Source: Bacteroidota bacterium (GTDB lineage Bacteria; Bacteroidota; Bacteroidia; AKYH767-A; OLB10). Taken from it: a stretch of 64,000 nt of DNA. Positions 56,277 to 64,000 of the stretch are shown piece after piece. Location of the stretch: positions 124,001 through 188,000 of the forward strand of contig JADJPB010000005.1 in the NCBI GenBank assembly GCA_016713445.1, written 5' to 3'. Within the stretch, counting starts at the first letter, position 1, and the number at the start of each line of letters is the position of its first letter. The notes under the pieces were generated by a model that was not told the origin of the DNA, made no database searches, and worked only from the letters and a program-made list of their open reading frames with translations. A program made the translations under genes and the position numbers.

Positions 56277-57245
56277 TTACTTTAATTTGAAACTCTTAAT
56301 TACAGTTTCAAACGTTTTTTCACAGGTATCCATTGAGTGAAAAGATCGTCCAATCATAAGATAATAGTCATCTTCTTTTCCAAAAAGAAATACCTGATAA
56401 TTAAAACTCGGCTTTTTTGATTTACCTAAGGTGGAAGTTTTCATAACGAAACCCTCTAATCCATCAATCTTGATGGAATCCATGGTAGAGGAAATCAGTG
56501 AATCGGTACCATTTAATGCTTTTAACTTAGCGGCGGCAAACGAACTTTTCTCATCACGTTTCACTTTCAATGTTTGCACAGCAACAGAGAAGCTCAAAAA
56601 TGCAGGATTTATTCCTTCGCCATTTGTAAAAATAATATTCTTAATTGAATTCTTTGCCACTTTAAAAATGTTTGTATCTATCTTCATTGTGAAATCTAGT
56701 GCCGAAAATGGATCCTCAACAAGATTTGGATCATAAATTGTCGATAAAATCATCTTTTCAACTTGACTACATAAAACATCATTACTATCCGGTGCCATTG
56801 CATCAATGAAAATTGTTTTTACGCTATCTCCAAAAATTAAAAAAAACTTTCTGAAAAGTACATCCTTATTTTCATGATTCAATTTAAACAGCATGGCGGG
56901 CCCATGCTTCAAACGAACTTCGCTTTTACTTACCAAATGAAATCCTCTGACTTTCATTTGATCAGACTCTACCGATAAAAGATTTCTTTCCAATGGAGAG
57001 GATAAATGCGAAACAAGAATATTCGCATTCAAAGCACTGTTTTCAAATCCACTGAATCTTGTGGCTAATTGAAATCCTTCTTCCAACTCCATGCTACATT
57101 TCATACCTGGAATTATTGCTCGGGTAGACGCTTGTCCCAAAACAACATTTCCAACAAACAATTGAATAAATACTAATATATACTTCACGATCTTAAATTT
57201 AGAGTTCGAATTGGTAAAAGTAAAATAGTTTTTAAGAATACTCAC
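56277..57245 (-). CDS. Exported protein of unknown function
   Basis: A 322-residue protein with a hydrophobic segment at about residues 18-37 ending VVLGQ, a likely signal peptide. The mature part begins with ASTRAIIPGMKCSMELEEGF, then alternating strands and helices (LKHGPAMLFKLN, FGDSVKTIFIDAMAPDSND, SSTMDSIKIDGLEGFVMKT). The layout recalls small Bacteroidota surface proteins with a duplicated alpha/beta unit, but I do not recognise a family. A shorter start near the signal core is possible. It precedes the DinB gene by 27 bases. Confidence 0.7.
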   Translation of the reverse strand: MSILKNYFTFTNSNSKFKIVKYILVFIQLFVGNVVLGQASTRAIIPGMKCSMELEEGFQLATRFSGFENSALNANILVSHLSSPLERNLLSVESDQMKVRGFHLVSKSEVRLKHGPAMLFKLNHENKDVLFRKFFLIFGDSVKTIFIDAMAPDSNDVLCSQVEKMILSTIYDPNLVEDPFSALDFTMKIDTNIFKVAKNSIKNIIFTNGEGINPAFLSFSVAVQTLKVKRDEKSSFAAAKLKALNGTDSLISSTMDSIKIDGLEGFVMKTSTLGKSKKPSFNYQVFLFGKEDDYYLMIGRSFHSMDTCEKTFETVIKSFKLK

Positions 57246-57414
57246 TATTATTTAGATGATCTATTCCATCGAATAGAGTTCTTCTAGCGTGAAATTTTCC
57301 ACGTCAAGCATAATATATTATTGTTTATCAGTATTTTAAAGAATAGGTCTATTGAATGAGTAACTTTATGCTCCGAAATTAGTCCTATTCCAATACGCCT
57401 ACTTAACCTTTCTA

Positions 57415-57903
57415 GTGACTACAGAAGAATACAATATTTGTGTAGATACGCATGCCGACGGTGTGTATCGTTTCATCTTACATAGTACCCGAGATAAGGA
57501 ATTTTCTCAGGACATTGTTCAGGATTCATTTGAAAAAATGTGGATGAACCTTGACAATATCAATGGTGAAAAGTCGAAGTCATATTTGTATACTACAGCC
57601 TATCACACTATGCTTGAAAAGTTACGTCGACAAAAAAAGCAAGGAAATTGGAACGAAGTAAAAGAATCGGAATACAGTGAAAGTGGCGAGACCTATAAAG
57701 GATTAAAAGAGATCATTAGAAATGCGCTCGACCGATTGCCGGAGATTCAAAAGTCAGTAATTATGCTGAGAGATTACGAAGGCTATTCTTATCTGGAAAT
57801 TGGAGAAATCACCCACTTAAGTGAATCGCAAGTGAAAGTCTATATCTACCGTGCAAGATTGGCGATGAAAGAATTCATCGGAAAATTGGAGAATGTGATC
57901 TAA
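57415..57903 (+). CDS. ECF-type RNA polymerase sigma factor
   Basis: A 162-residue sigma-70 family factor with only regions 2 and 4. Region 2 shows VYRFILHSTRDKEFSQDIVQ and DSFEKMW. Region 4 shows LPEIQKSVIMLRDYEGYSY followed by LEIGEITHLSESQVKVYIYRAR, the DNA-recognition helix. The start is a GTG. The anti-sigma-like gene begins 1 base after its stop, so the two are coupled. It probably activates this three-gene unit in response to an envelope signal. Confidence 0.92.
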   Translation: MTTEEYNICVDTHADGVYRFILHSTRDKEFSQDIVQDSFEKMWMNLDNINGEKSKSYLYTTAYHTMLEKLRRQKKQGNWNEVKESEYSESGETYKGLKEIIRNALDRLPEIQKSVIMLRDYEGYSYLEIGEITHLSESQVKVYIYRARLAMKEFIGKLENVI

Positions 57904-57904
57904 A

Positions 57905-59317
57905 ATGAATATTAATAAAAACAACTACGAAGCATGGTTTCTCGATTATTTCGAGAATCAACTGAACGCTGAACAAGTGACGGAGTTGTTTTTATTTTTA
58001 GAACAGCATCCTTCGTTAAAAGAAGAGTTTGATTCATTTGAAAATACAATCATTCCCTCTGAGTTTTTAGAAGAAGAGAATTTATTAAACAAACAATCTT
58101 TAAAAAAATACGATGTTGTTTGTGAAAAGAACATCAATGAATGGCTCATCGCACAAGTTGAAGGAGAACTTGATGCGCAGCAACTACAACATCTGGATTA
58201 TTTTTTAATTGAGCATCCAAGTTACTTGAGAGATCAGAAGCTAATTGCAAAAACAAAATTAGTTCAAGCGAAAGAAGAACACTTCGAGCAAACATCAAGC
58301 TTAAAACAATTTTCTACAATTACAACGGGCAATATACATTCATGGCTAATTACAGAATTGCAAGGTGATTTAAATTTACAAGAGCGCACTGCACTTTTAG
58401 CATTCTTAGAAAATCATCCTGAATTTAATTCGGACAGAGCTCTATTTCAAAAAACAATTTTGTCGTCTGTGCATGAAGAAGAATTTCCAAACAAGAAAAA
58501 ACTTCGCAAGGGAATTGTAATTCCGTTCTACCAACAACCTGCTTTTTATCGTGTCGCTGCTTTGATTTTATTGTTGATGGGTGCAGGCATTGTCTTTACC
58601 ATTTATCAAAAAAACAACAGCGCTGATCGACACATGGCGGAGGTGAAAGATTCATTGATATCACCAAGCATCATCACCCCAGATACACATCCAGCCGAAA
58701 AAGAAAAGCAATATGCAACGGTAGATACCATCTCAAAAGTGACAACAACGTCTCCCGAAAAAATAAAATCATCTTCTGATGATCTTCCTAAAATAAATCA
58801 GGAGCAAAAACATTTAGCGGAACAAAAATCTGCTCCAACATCTCCTAAAAAATCAACGCAACCTGTTCGCGACGAAAACAAATTCGTACGACAAGAAGAG
58901 GAATTCCTCGCAATGGATCTAAAAGGAACCACTACGCTCCCGCTTGATCAGCCCATTATTTCGGTAGAGCGACGTTATACTCCCAAAGCGACCATCGCTT
59001 ATGAAAATCCAAATGAACCACCTTCTATTTTGGAAATCTTACAAGCATCACGAATTGCCAATGAGGTAATCGATGTTACTGCAAAAAGAATCAATAAAGT
59101 GGTAGGTGATGAGTTAGTCAGCAGTCCGAAAAATCCAATTCGACTCCCTTTCAAAAGTCGCATATTAAAATTTGCAGCCAATGCTATTAGTTATATTTCA
59201 AACAACAAAGTGAAAGTACGAACCACCTTCAATCCCATCACCGGAAAAATGAGTGCGTATGAAATACAGACGAACAAAAAAACCATACAACGCCAATTTG
59301 AAGCGGCGAAATATTAA
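57905..59317 (+). CDS. Anti-sigma-like single-pass membrane protein with three tandem N-terminal repeats
   Basis: A 470-residue protein. Three repeats of about 75-80 residues occupy the cytoplasmic part, each with W-[FL]-[LI]-x-[DAE]-[YQ].. followed by a helix of the type FLEQHPSLKEEF, FLIEHPSYLRDQ or FLENHPEFNSDR (starts near residues 11, 78 and 141). These resemble the helical sigma-binding segments of anti-sigma factors. One membrane helix follows at about 216-234, then a Pro/Lys/Ser-rich periplasmic linker and a small domain to the end. Its position right after an ECF sigma gene supports an anti-sigma role, which is inference. Confidence 0.78.
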   Translation: MNINKNNYEAWFLDYFENQLNAEQVTELFLFLEQHPSLKEEFDSFENTIIPSEFLEEENLLNKQSLKKYDVVCEKNINEWLIAQVEGELDAQQLQHLDYFLIEHPSYLRDQKLIAKTKLVQAKEEHFEQTSSLKQFSTITTGNIHSWLITELQGDLNLQERTALLAFLENHPEFNSDRALFQKTILSSVHEEEFPNKKKLRKGIVIPFYQQPAFYRVAALILLLMGAGIVFTIYQKNNSADRHMAEVKDSLISPSIITPDTHPAEKEKQYATVDTISKVTTTSPEKIKSSSDDLPKINQEQKHLAEQKSAPTSPKKSTQPVRDENKFVRQEEEFLAMDLKGTTTLPLDQPIISVERRYTPKATIAYENPNEPPSILEILQASRIANEVIDVTAKRINKVVGDELVSSPKNPIRLPFKSRILKFAANAISYISNNKVKVRTTFNPITGKMSAYEIQTNKKTIQRQFEAAKY

Positions 59318-59393
59318 ATTCCTAAAAAAATAAAAATATTGTAACTTTTAGTTTCCTCTTTTCATCTTAAAAATAAGAATCCTATAAAAAATT

Positions 59394-60845
59394 ATGATTA
59401 TGAAAAATCTCACCTTACTATTAATTGCCCTTTATTGCTTCATAGGGCAAATCAGTTTTGCACAATCTGAAGAAACACGAAACCTTCCCGCCTTCAGTAT
59501 TATCAAAATAAAAGACAATGCAGAGGTGCATGTGCATATTGGGAGTCCGCAGGAGGTAAAAATTGTTACTGATAACCAACTCGACAAAACCGAAACTAAA
59601 GTTGAAGATGGAACCTTAAGCATCCAGGGAAAAAATGCGACCTACTACATCACTCTAGAAAAATTAGAAGGAATAAAAATCAGTGGTATCGGAAAAGTAA
59701 TTGCGGACAGTGTTGTTACTGCAAAAGACTTAACTATTTCTATTTCTGGCTCTGGAAGCGTGAGCATGCCGATTGACGTGGACCATTTACATCTAAACAT
59801 TAGCGGTATGGGTAAGGTTCATTTAGAAGGCACGGCAAATATCGTGGAAAGTTCGGTTAGCGGAAGTGCGAAAGTAAATGCTATCAACTTAACTACAAAA
59901 GATGTGGAAGCGAAGATTAGTGGTGTCGGTAAATTTGCAATGGATGTGACGGAATCGTTAGCATTAAACATTTCCGGGTCGGGAACTTTCTATTACAAAA
60001 CCAAACCTACCAATTTAAATACAAACATCAGCGGCATTGGTAAATATGGTATTTACAAGGGAGAAGAAAGTTCAGAAAATAGAATAAGCGATTCTACTGA
60101 AGAATTGACCACCGTTATAGGAAATCAGAACGACGACAGAAACTACGGAATACACTGGGAAAGAGATTCTATATTTCAAAGAAGTGAACATGCCCGATCA
60201 CATTGGAATGGTTTTGAAATTGGATTTAATCAATTGTTAGTTAAAGACAAATTCAGCACAGACATTCCTGACGGCTATGATTTTTTAGAATTAAATTCCG
60301 GAAAATCCATTAACGTAAACATCAATTTATTTTCTCATGATTTTCCACTTTACAAGAGGTATCTTATGTTCACAACTGGAATTGGTATTACATCAAACAA
60401 CTTCCGATTTAGCTCGGACAAAACATTGTTAGCCGACACCAATAGAACAGTAGCGGGTTTCGACTACGATAAAAACAATGAGCGTATTAATTATAGAAAA
60501 AACAAACTTGCAGTAAACTATATTACAGTTCCTTTATTGTTACAATTCAATTCCAAACAACAATATAAAAAATCCATTCATGTGGCTACAGGAATTTTAT
60601 TTTCTTATAAATTTAATTCCCATTTGAAACTCGTATATAGTGAAGATGGAGACAAAAAGAAATCGAAGCGCCATGATGAATTCAACATTGAGCCCTTCCG
60701 TTACGATGCAACATTTCGAATAGGGTATCAATCTTATACTTTATATGCATCCTATTCATTGAATACCTTATTCAAAGAAAATAGGGGTCCAAGTTTACAT
60801 CCATTCCAAGTTGGCATCAACGTATTGAATTTTGATTTCTTATAA
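59394..60845 (+). CDS. DUF2807 surface protein fused to an outer-membrane beta-barrel-like domain
   Basis: A 483-residue exported protein (signal ending ISFAQ near residue 23). Residues 25 to about 225 form a DUF2807 (GIN) right-handed beta-helix with repeated turns: ISGIGKV, ISGSGSV, ISGMGKV, VSGSAKV, ISGVGKF, ISGSGTF and ISGIGKY. From about 255 the sequence changes to long amphipathic strands ending in NVLNFDFL, which looks like an eight-strand outer-membrane barrel (PorT-like). It follows the sigma/anti-sigma pair by 76 bases and is probably part of its regulon. Confidence 0.86.
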   Translation: MIMKNLTLLLIALYCFIGQISFAQSEETRNLPAFSIIKIKDNAEVHVHIGSPQEVKIVTDNQLDKTETKVEDGTLSIQGKNATYYITLEKLEGIKISGIGKVIADSVVTAKDLTISISGSGSVSMPIDVDHLHLNISGMGKVHLEGTANIVESSVSGSAKVNAINLTTKDVEAKISGVGKFAMDVTESLALNISGSGTFYYKTKPTNLNTNISGIGKYGIYKGEESSENRISDSTEELTTVIGNQNDDRNYGIHWERDSIFQRSEHARSHWNGFEIGFNQLLVKDKFSTDIPDGYDFLELNSGKSINVNINLFSHDFPLYKRYLMFTTGIGITSNNFRFSSDKTLLADTNRTVAGFDYDKNNERINYRKNKLAVNYITVPLLLQFNSKQQYKKSIHVATGILFSYKFNSHLKLVYSEDGDKKKSKRHDEFNIEPFRYDATFRIGYQSYTLYASYSLNTLFKENRGPSLHPFQVGINVLNFDFL

Positions 60846-60911
60846 TACAATTTACCCATCTATAAACAGGAAAGAGCATCAAAAAATAGGTTAAGGATTT
60901 TTACGAGTTCA

Positions 60912-60939
60912 AAGCATTGGAAAATCCAATGCTTTTTTT
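60912..60939 (+). terminator. Rho-independent terminator of the sigma/anti-sigma/DUF2807 unit
   Basis: Stem AAGCATTGG / CCAATGCTT with loop AAAAT, followed by a T tract, about 65 bases after the DUF2807 gene. Confidence 0.85.
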
Positions 60940-61050
60940 ACGCTCAATTTTATTGATTAGTTGGCATCTCCTTCATAATTTTTTCCGACAGACAACTTAA
61001 ACAGTGAGTTAGGCATTGACGTTTCATTTCGAAGATGAACAATTTTCCAC

Positions 61051-61058
61051 TATTTTTG
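61051..61058 (+). promoter_or_regulatory. -7 promoter element of the acyl-CoA carboxylase gene
   Basis: TATTTTTG matches TAnnTTTG and lies 22 bases before the ATG at 61081. No convincing -33 element. Confidence 0.4.
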
Positions 61059-61080
61059 GAATCATAAATTCCCATACCCT

Positions 61081-62619
61081 ATGTTCACTTTACTACAGCA
61101 AAAACAAGAAGAAGCGCTTAAAGGCGGAGGAGATAATCGTATTGCCGCTCAACATAAAAGAGGAAAACTAACAGCTCGAGAGCGATTACATTTCTTATTG
61201 GACGATGGAAGTTTTGAAGAGATTGGGATGTTAGTGACACATCGTTCTGTAGAATTTGGTTTAGATAAAGAAAAATATTTAGGAGATGGTGTTGTTACGG
61301 GCTATGGAAAAATAGCAGGGCGATTAGTCTATGTTTTCGCACAAGACTTCACGGTGTTTGGAGGATCTTTAGCTGAAGCACATGCTGGAAAAATCTGCCG
61401 CATTATGGATCTAGCCATGCAAAACGGCGCACCTCTTATCGGACTCAATGATTCAGGAGGCGCGCGCATACAGGAAGGAGTTGTATCGCTGGGCGGATAT
61501 GCTGATATATTTTACCGAAACACCATGGCTTCAGGAGTCATTCCACAAATTAGTGCCATCATGGGACCCTGCGCAGGTGGCGCGGTATATTCTCCTGCGA
61601 TCACTGACTTTATTATGATGGTAGAAAATACTTCCTACATGTTTGTAACGGGTCCGAATGTAGTAAAGACTGTGACGCACGAAGAAGTGAGTAGTGAAGA
61701 TTTAGGCGGTGCATCAGCACACAGCACCAAATCGGGAGTTACCCACTTCTCCTGTGCGAATGAAATTGAATGCATCAACAACATCAAAAGATTATTGAGT
61801 TATATTCCTTCCAACTGCGAAGACGAAGCGCCTCAGCGTGCATACTCTTTAGGAAATGAAAAAAGAGAAGCGCTGAATTCCATCATCCCTAACAATCCTA
61901 ATCAACCTTATGATAGTCGAGAAGTCATAAATCATTTGATTGACGAAGATGGAGAAGGATTTTTTGAAGTACATAAAAACTTCGCCGAAAATATAGTAGT
62001 TGGCTTTGCAAGACTTGCTGGAAGATCCGTCGGTATTGTTGCGAATCAACCTGCTTATTTAGCAGGAGTACTTGATAATAATTCCTCAACTAAAGCCGCT
62101 CGATTTGTTCGTTTCTGTGATTGCTTCAACATTCCATTACTCGTGTTGGAAGATGTACCGGGATTTTTACCGGGGACTGATCAGGAGTGGCATGGTATTA
62201 TCAGCAACGGGGCGAAATTACTTTATGCATTTTGTGAGGCGACAGTTCCGAGAGTAACGGTGATTACGCGTAAAGCTTACGGTGGAGCTTATGATGTTAT
62301 GAATTCAAAGCATATTGGTGCTGATATGAATTATGCATGGCCAACTGCTGAAATTGCGGTGATGGGCGCTCGAGGTGCAGCAGAAATAATTTTCAAAGGA
62401 GAAATATCTAAAGCCAAAGATCCTGCAGCGAAATTGAAAGAAAAAGAAGAAGAGTACATCAATCATTTTGCAAATCCATATCGTGCTGCAGAGCGAGGTT
62501 ATGTAGATGAAGTGATAAAACCAGAAGACACTCGTCAGAAATTAATAAATGCTTTCGCGATGTTGGAGAACAAAGCAGTGAAGTTGCCAAAGAAGAAGCA
62601 TGGGAATATTCCTCTGTAG
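61081..62619 (+). CDS. Acyl-CoA carboxylase carboxyltransferase (beta) subunit
   Basis: A 512-residue biotin-dependent carboxyltransferase of the propionyl-CoA / methylmalonyl-CoA decarboxylase alpha group. It transfers carboxylate between biotin and an acyl-CoA. Both crotonase-like halves are present: FAQDFTVFGGSLAEAHAGKI near residue 92 with PLIGLNDSGGARIQEGV, and the second half with LVLEDVPGFLPGTDQEW near 358 and KAYGGAYDVMNSKH near 400. The biotinylated and biotin carboxylase partners are not in the window. Propionyl-CoA carboxylase is the likeliest identity. Confidence 0.93.
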   Translation: MFTLLQQKQEEALKGGGDNRIAAQHKRGKLTARERLHFLLDDGSFEEIGMLVTHRSVEFGLDKEKYLGDGVVTGYGKIAGRLVYVFAQDFTVFGGSLAEAHAGKICRIMDLAMQNGAPLIGLNDSGGARIQEGVVSLGGYADIFYRNTMASGVIPQISAIMGPCAGGAVYSPAITDFIMMVENTSYMFVTGPNVVKTVTHEEVSSEDLGGASAHSTKSGVTHFSCANEIECINNIKRLLSYIPSNCEDEAPQRAYSLGNEKREALNSIIPNNPNQPYDSREVINHLIDEDGEGFFEVHKNFAENIVVGFARLAGRSVGIVANQPAYLAGVLDNNSSTKAARFVRFCDCFNIPLLVLEDVPGFLPGTDQEWHGIISNGAKLLYAFCEATVPRVTVITRKAYGGAYDVMNSKHIGADMNYAWPTAEIAVMGARGAAEIIFKGEISKAKDPAAKLKEKEEEYINHFANPYRAAERGYVDEVIKPEDTRQKLINAFAMLENKAVKLPKKKHGNIPL

Positions 62620-62654
62620 TTCTTAACGAGTTTCAATCTGAAATTAAATTTCTG

Positions 62655-62815
62655 CTTCGGATATAGTTAGGCTTCTGGCTGCTAGCTTCAAGTTATTTTT
62701 CAGGAGCGAATTTATTTTACTTCGAATAATTTTTACCGTTGCGCCCGCTGCATTCCCGAAGTTTCGGGACGTTGCTAAAGCTGCGCCTGCCTGCTGCAGG
62801 CAGGTTTAAATTAGA
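62655..62815. repeat. Dispersed 3'-flank repeat module, copy D, with two inserted palindromes
   Basis: GGCTTCTGGCTGCTAGCTTC, then AGGAGCGAATTTATTTTACTTCG, then CGTTGCGCCCGCTGC. The palindromes CCCGAAGTTTCGGG (near 62755) and CCTGCCTGCTGCAGGCAGG (near 62788-62806) interrupt it before TTTAAA. Compare copy B. Confidence 0.75.
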
Positions 62816-62846
62816 ATTTGATGAGACAAGAAACTAAATAAAAATT

Positions 62847-62872
62847 CAAAAGCCCCGCATCGCAGGGCTTTC
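62847..62872 (-). terminator. Rho-independent terminator, mainly for the small minus-strand gene
   Basis: AAAGCCCTGCGATGCGGGGCTTTT on the minus strand: a GCCC/GGGC stem extended by A-T pairs and followed by a T-rich tail. It can also act for the + strand. Confidence 0.7.
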
Positions 62873-62899
62873 TATTTGGATGCAGGACTGATGTCAGCA

Positions 62900-63163
62900 T
62901 TACGAAATAATATCTTTCAATTCGATAAGTCGAAGATAAGGGTTCATCACAGAAGTGGAATACGTCGCACCGATTTTATCGATTCTATTTCTTTTCACAT
63001 GATACCAAAGTTGAATGTAAAATCCGTTCATGTGATAGAGGTTGACCCTATATTGTTTATTTTGTCGGACAATCATAAATGTAGCATGATGCCAAACATG
63101 CCATGCTTGTTCATCGAAACTAAGTGAGTTAAATTGCTCTACGGAAGGGACGTCTTTGATCAT
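62900..63163 (-). CDS. Small conserved-looking protein of unknown function
   Basis: An 87-residue frame starting at the ATG at 63163 (MIKDVPSVEQFNSLSFDEQA); an in-frame start 11 codons upstream is less convincing. It is rich in aromatic residues (HVWHHATFMIV, YHMNGFYIQLWYHVKR) and ends in a helix. The balanced composition, the terminator directly behind it and the sensible start argue for a real gene. I recognise no family and can offer no function. Confidence 0.6.
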   Translation of the reverse strand: MIKDVPSVEQFNSLSFDEQAWHVWHHATFMIVRQNKQYRVNLYHMNGFYIQLWYHVKRNRIDKIGATYSTSVMNPYLRLIELKDIIS

Positions 63164-63530
63164 ATATTTATGTGTTCTACTGATGCAAAATACCATCGAA
63201 GTAGAGGTAATTAGTGAATCCTTTTGGGGAATAAAGAAGTTTGTCGGGTGAAAATTGATGAAAGCGGTGGGAAAGGGGATGTTGGATGTTAGACTTTAGA
63301 CTTTAGATTTTCGCGAGGTGCTTTACCATTAGATGATTTCACCTAGATTTAATAATCGGATTCTGTTAATTAGTAAGGAGTTTTGAAAAGGGCCATTCTT
63401 CAAAGGTCAATAAAGGAAAATTGATTAATTGCAATTATATGAATTTGGACTTTCAAAAACTTCCATTAAGTATTGTATATCAATTATATACAATATTTCA
63501 ATTCAAATTAAATAATCGTGAAGTATGTTA
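63164..63530. other. Intergenic region with short repeat words
   Basis: Between the small minus-strand gene and the lamin-tail gene. It contains GATGTTGGATGTTAGACTTTAGACTTTAG (63280-63309) followed by TCGCGAGG, both words seen at 5.2-5.35 kb, and otherwise AT-rich sequence without a gene. Confidence 0.55.
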
Positions 63531-63539
63531 TAATTAGGC

Positions 63540-63568
63540 ATTGCTGCTCATTTATTCACTACTTTTGC
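63540..63568 (+). promoter_or_regulatory. Promoter of the lamin-tail protein gene
   Basis: TACTTTTG with C at 63560-63568 matches the -7 consensus. ATTG at 63540-63543 could be a weak -33 at a somewhat short spacing. The ATG follows 24 bases later. Confidence 0.5.
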
Positions 63569-63591
63569 AACAAATAATTAATAATTACAAA

Positions 63592-64000
63592 ATGAAAAAA
63601 ATCTTTACTTTACTGTTCATCATTGCGGCCGCGGCTAGTACAACTTTTGCTCAGTCTACTTTAGTTATTAACGAAGTTGATTATGATCAACCTGGGGTAG
63701 ACAGTGCAGAATACATTGAACTTTATAATGCATCTACTGCTAACATCATGCTTGCTGATTACACAGTTTTATTATTTAACGGAAATGCAACAAGCAATGT
63801 ACTTTACGACAGTTTTCCTTTGCCAGCTCAACTTTTAGCTCCAGGTAGCTATTTCGTAATTTGTGGTAGCGGAGGAATGGTTCCAAATTGCGATATGGCA
63901 CTTCCAAATAAATTTGTTAATATCATTCAAAATGGTTCACCGGATGCAATAGCTATCCGTGAAAACTTCAACTTGAACCTTATTGATGTGGTTAGTTACG
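63592..64000 (+). CDS. Secreted lamin-tail (LTD) domain protein, 5' part only
   Basis: The first 136 codons of a gene that runs off the right edge. It starts with a signal peptide (KIFTLLFIIAAAASTTFAQ), then a lamin-tail domain: STLVINEVDYDQPGVDSAEY, IELYNAST, and PGSYFVICGSGG. LTD domains are common in large secreted Bacteroidota proteins, often nucleases or T9SS cargo, so a C-terminal sorting domain may follow outside the window. Confidence 0.85.
   Translation, partial: MKKIFTLLFIIAAAASTTFAQSTLVINEVDYDQPGVDSAEYIELYNASTANIMLADYTVLLFNGNATSNVLYDSFPLPAQLLAPGSYFVICGSGGMVPNCDMALPNKFVNIIQNGSPDAIAIRENFNLNLIDVVSY

Overview
The window reads as a chromosomal segment of a low-GC member of the Bacteroidota. 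The supporting signs are two proteins with type IX secretion (T9SS) sorting domains, promoters of the TTTG-N19-TAnnTTTG type, a bifunctional DAHP synthase/chorismate mutase, an SDR-type L-threonine 3-dehydrogenase, a SusC-like outer-membrane receptor, a TodX/FadL porin and a DUF2807 surface protein. I cannot place it below phylum. I saw no rRNA, tRNA, CRISPR array, prophage or transposase gene.

Layout. 0-4 kb: suf Fe-S assembly genes (running off the left edge) and a Pit phosphate transporter with its DUF47 partner. 4-9.7 kb: thiL, a glycosyltransferase, a GNAT enzyme, a subtilase lipoprotein and superoxide dismutase. 9.7-17.4 kb: DAHP synthase/chorismate mutase, then the translation cluster rplM-rpsI-rpsB-tsf-(lysA)-pyrH-frr on the minus strand. 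17.5-34.4 kb: a surface-glycan region with GT2 and GT-C glycosyltransferases, methyltransferases, two MBOAT + SGNH (AlgI/AlgX-like) acyl-transfer pairs, three related lipoproteins, and a CoA-transferase operon. 34.4-46.3 kb: PBP1A, an outer-membrane receptor, an M28 peptidase, cysS, a GxxExxY protein inside a repeat array, threonine dehydrogenase, a DUF502 protein and a PG_1098-like methyltransferase. 46.5-55 kb: an MmcQ-like protein, polA, two paralogous T9SS cargo proteins and an OmpP1 porin. 55-64 kb: SRPBCC and DinB proteins, an ECF sigma / anti-sigma / DUF2807 operon, an acyl-CoA carboxylase and the start of a lamin-tail protein.

Two things colour everything. First, about twenty reading frames are broken by one base, mostly in short homopolymers, and they include genes that should be intact (polA, thiL, PBP1A). 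Restoring the base gives family-typical lengths; both MBOAT proteins become exactly 475 residues. This looks like sequencing or assembly error, so I annotate these as single genes with noted breaks. Second, the intergenic space is full of dispersed and tandem repeats of several families.

The best candidates for something undescribed are the duplicated lipoprotein-MBOAT-SGNH cassette, in which a small jelly-roll-like lipoprotein family accompanies O-acylation genes, and the GxxExxY PD-(D/E)XK-like gene bracketed by inverted copies of a repeat family that also occurs elsewhere in the window.
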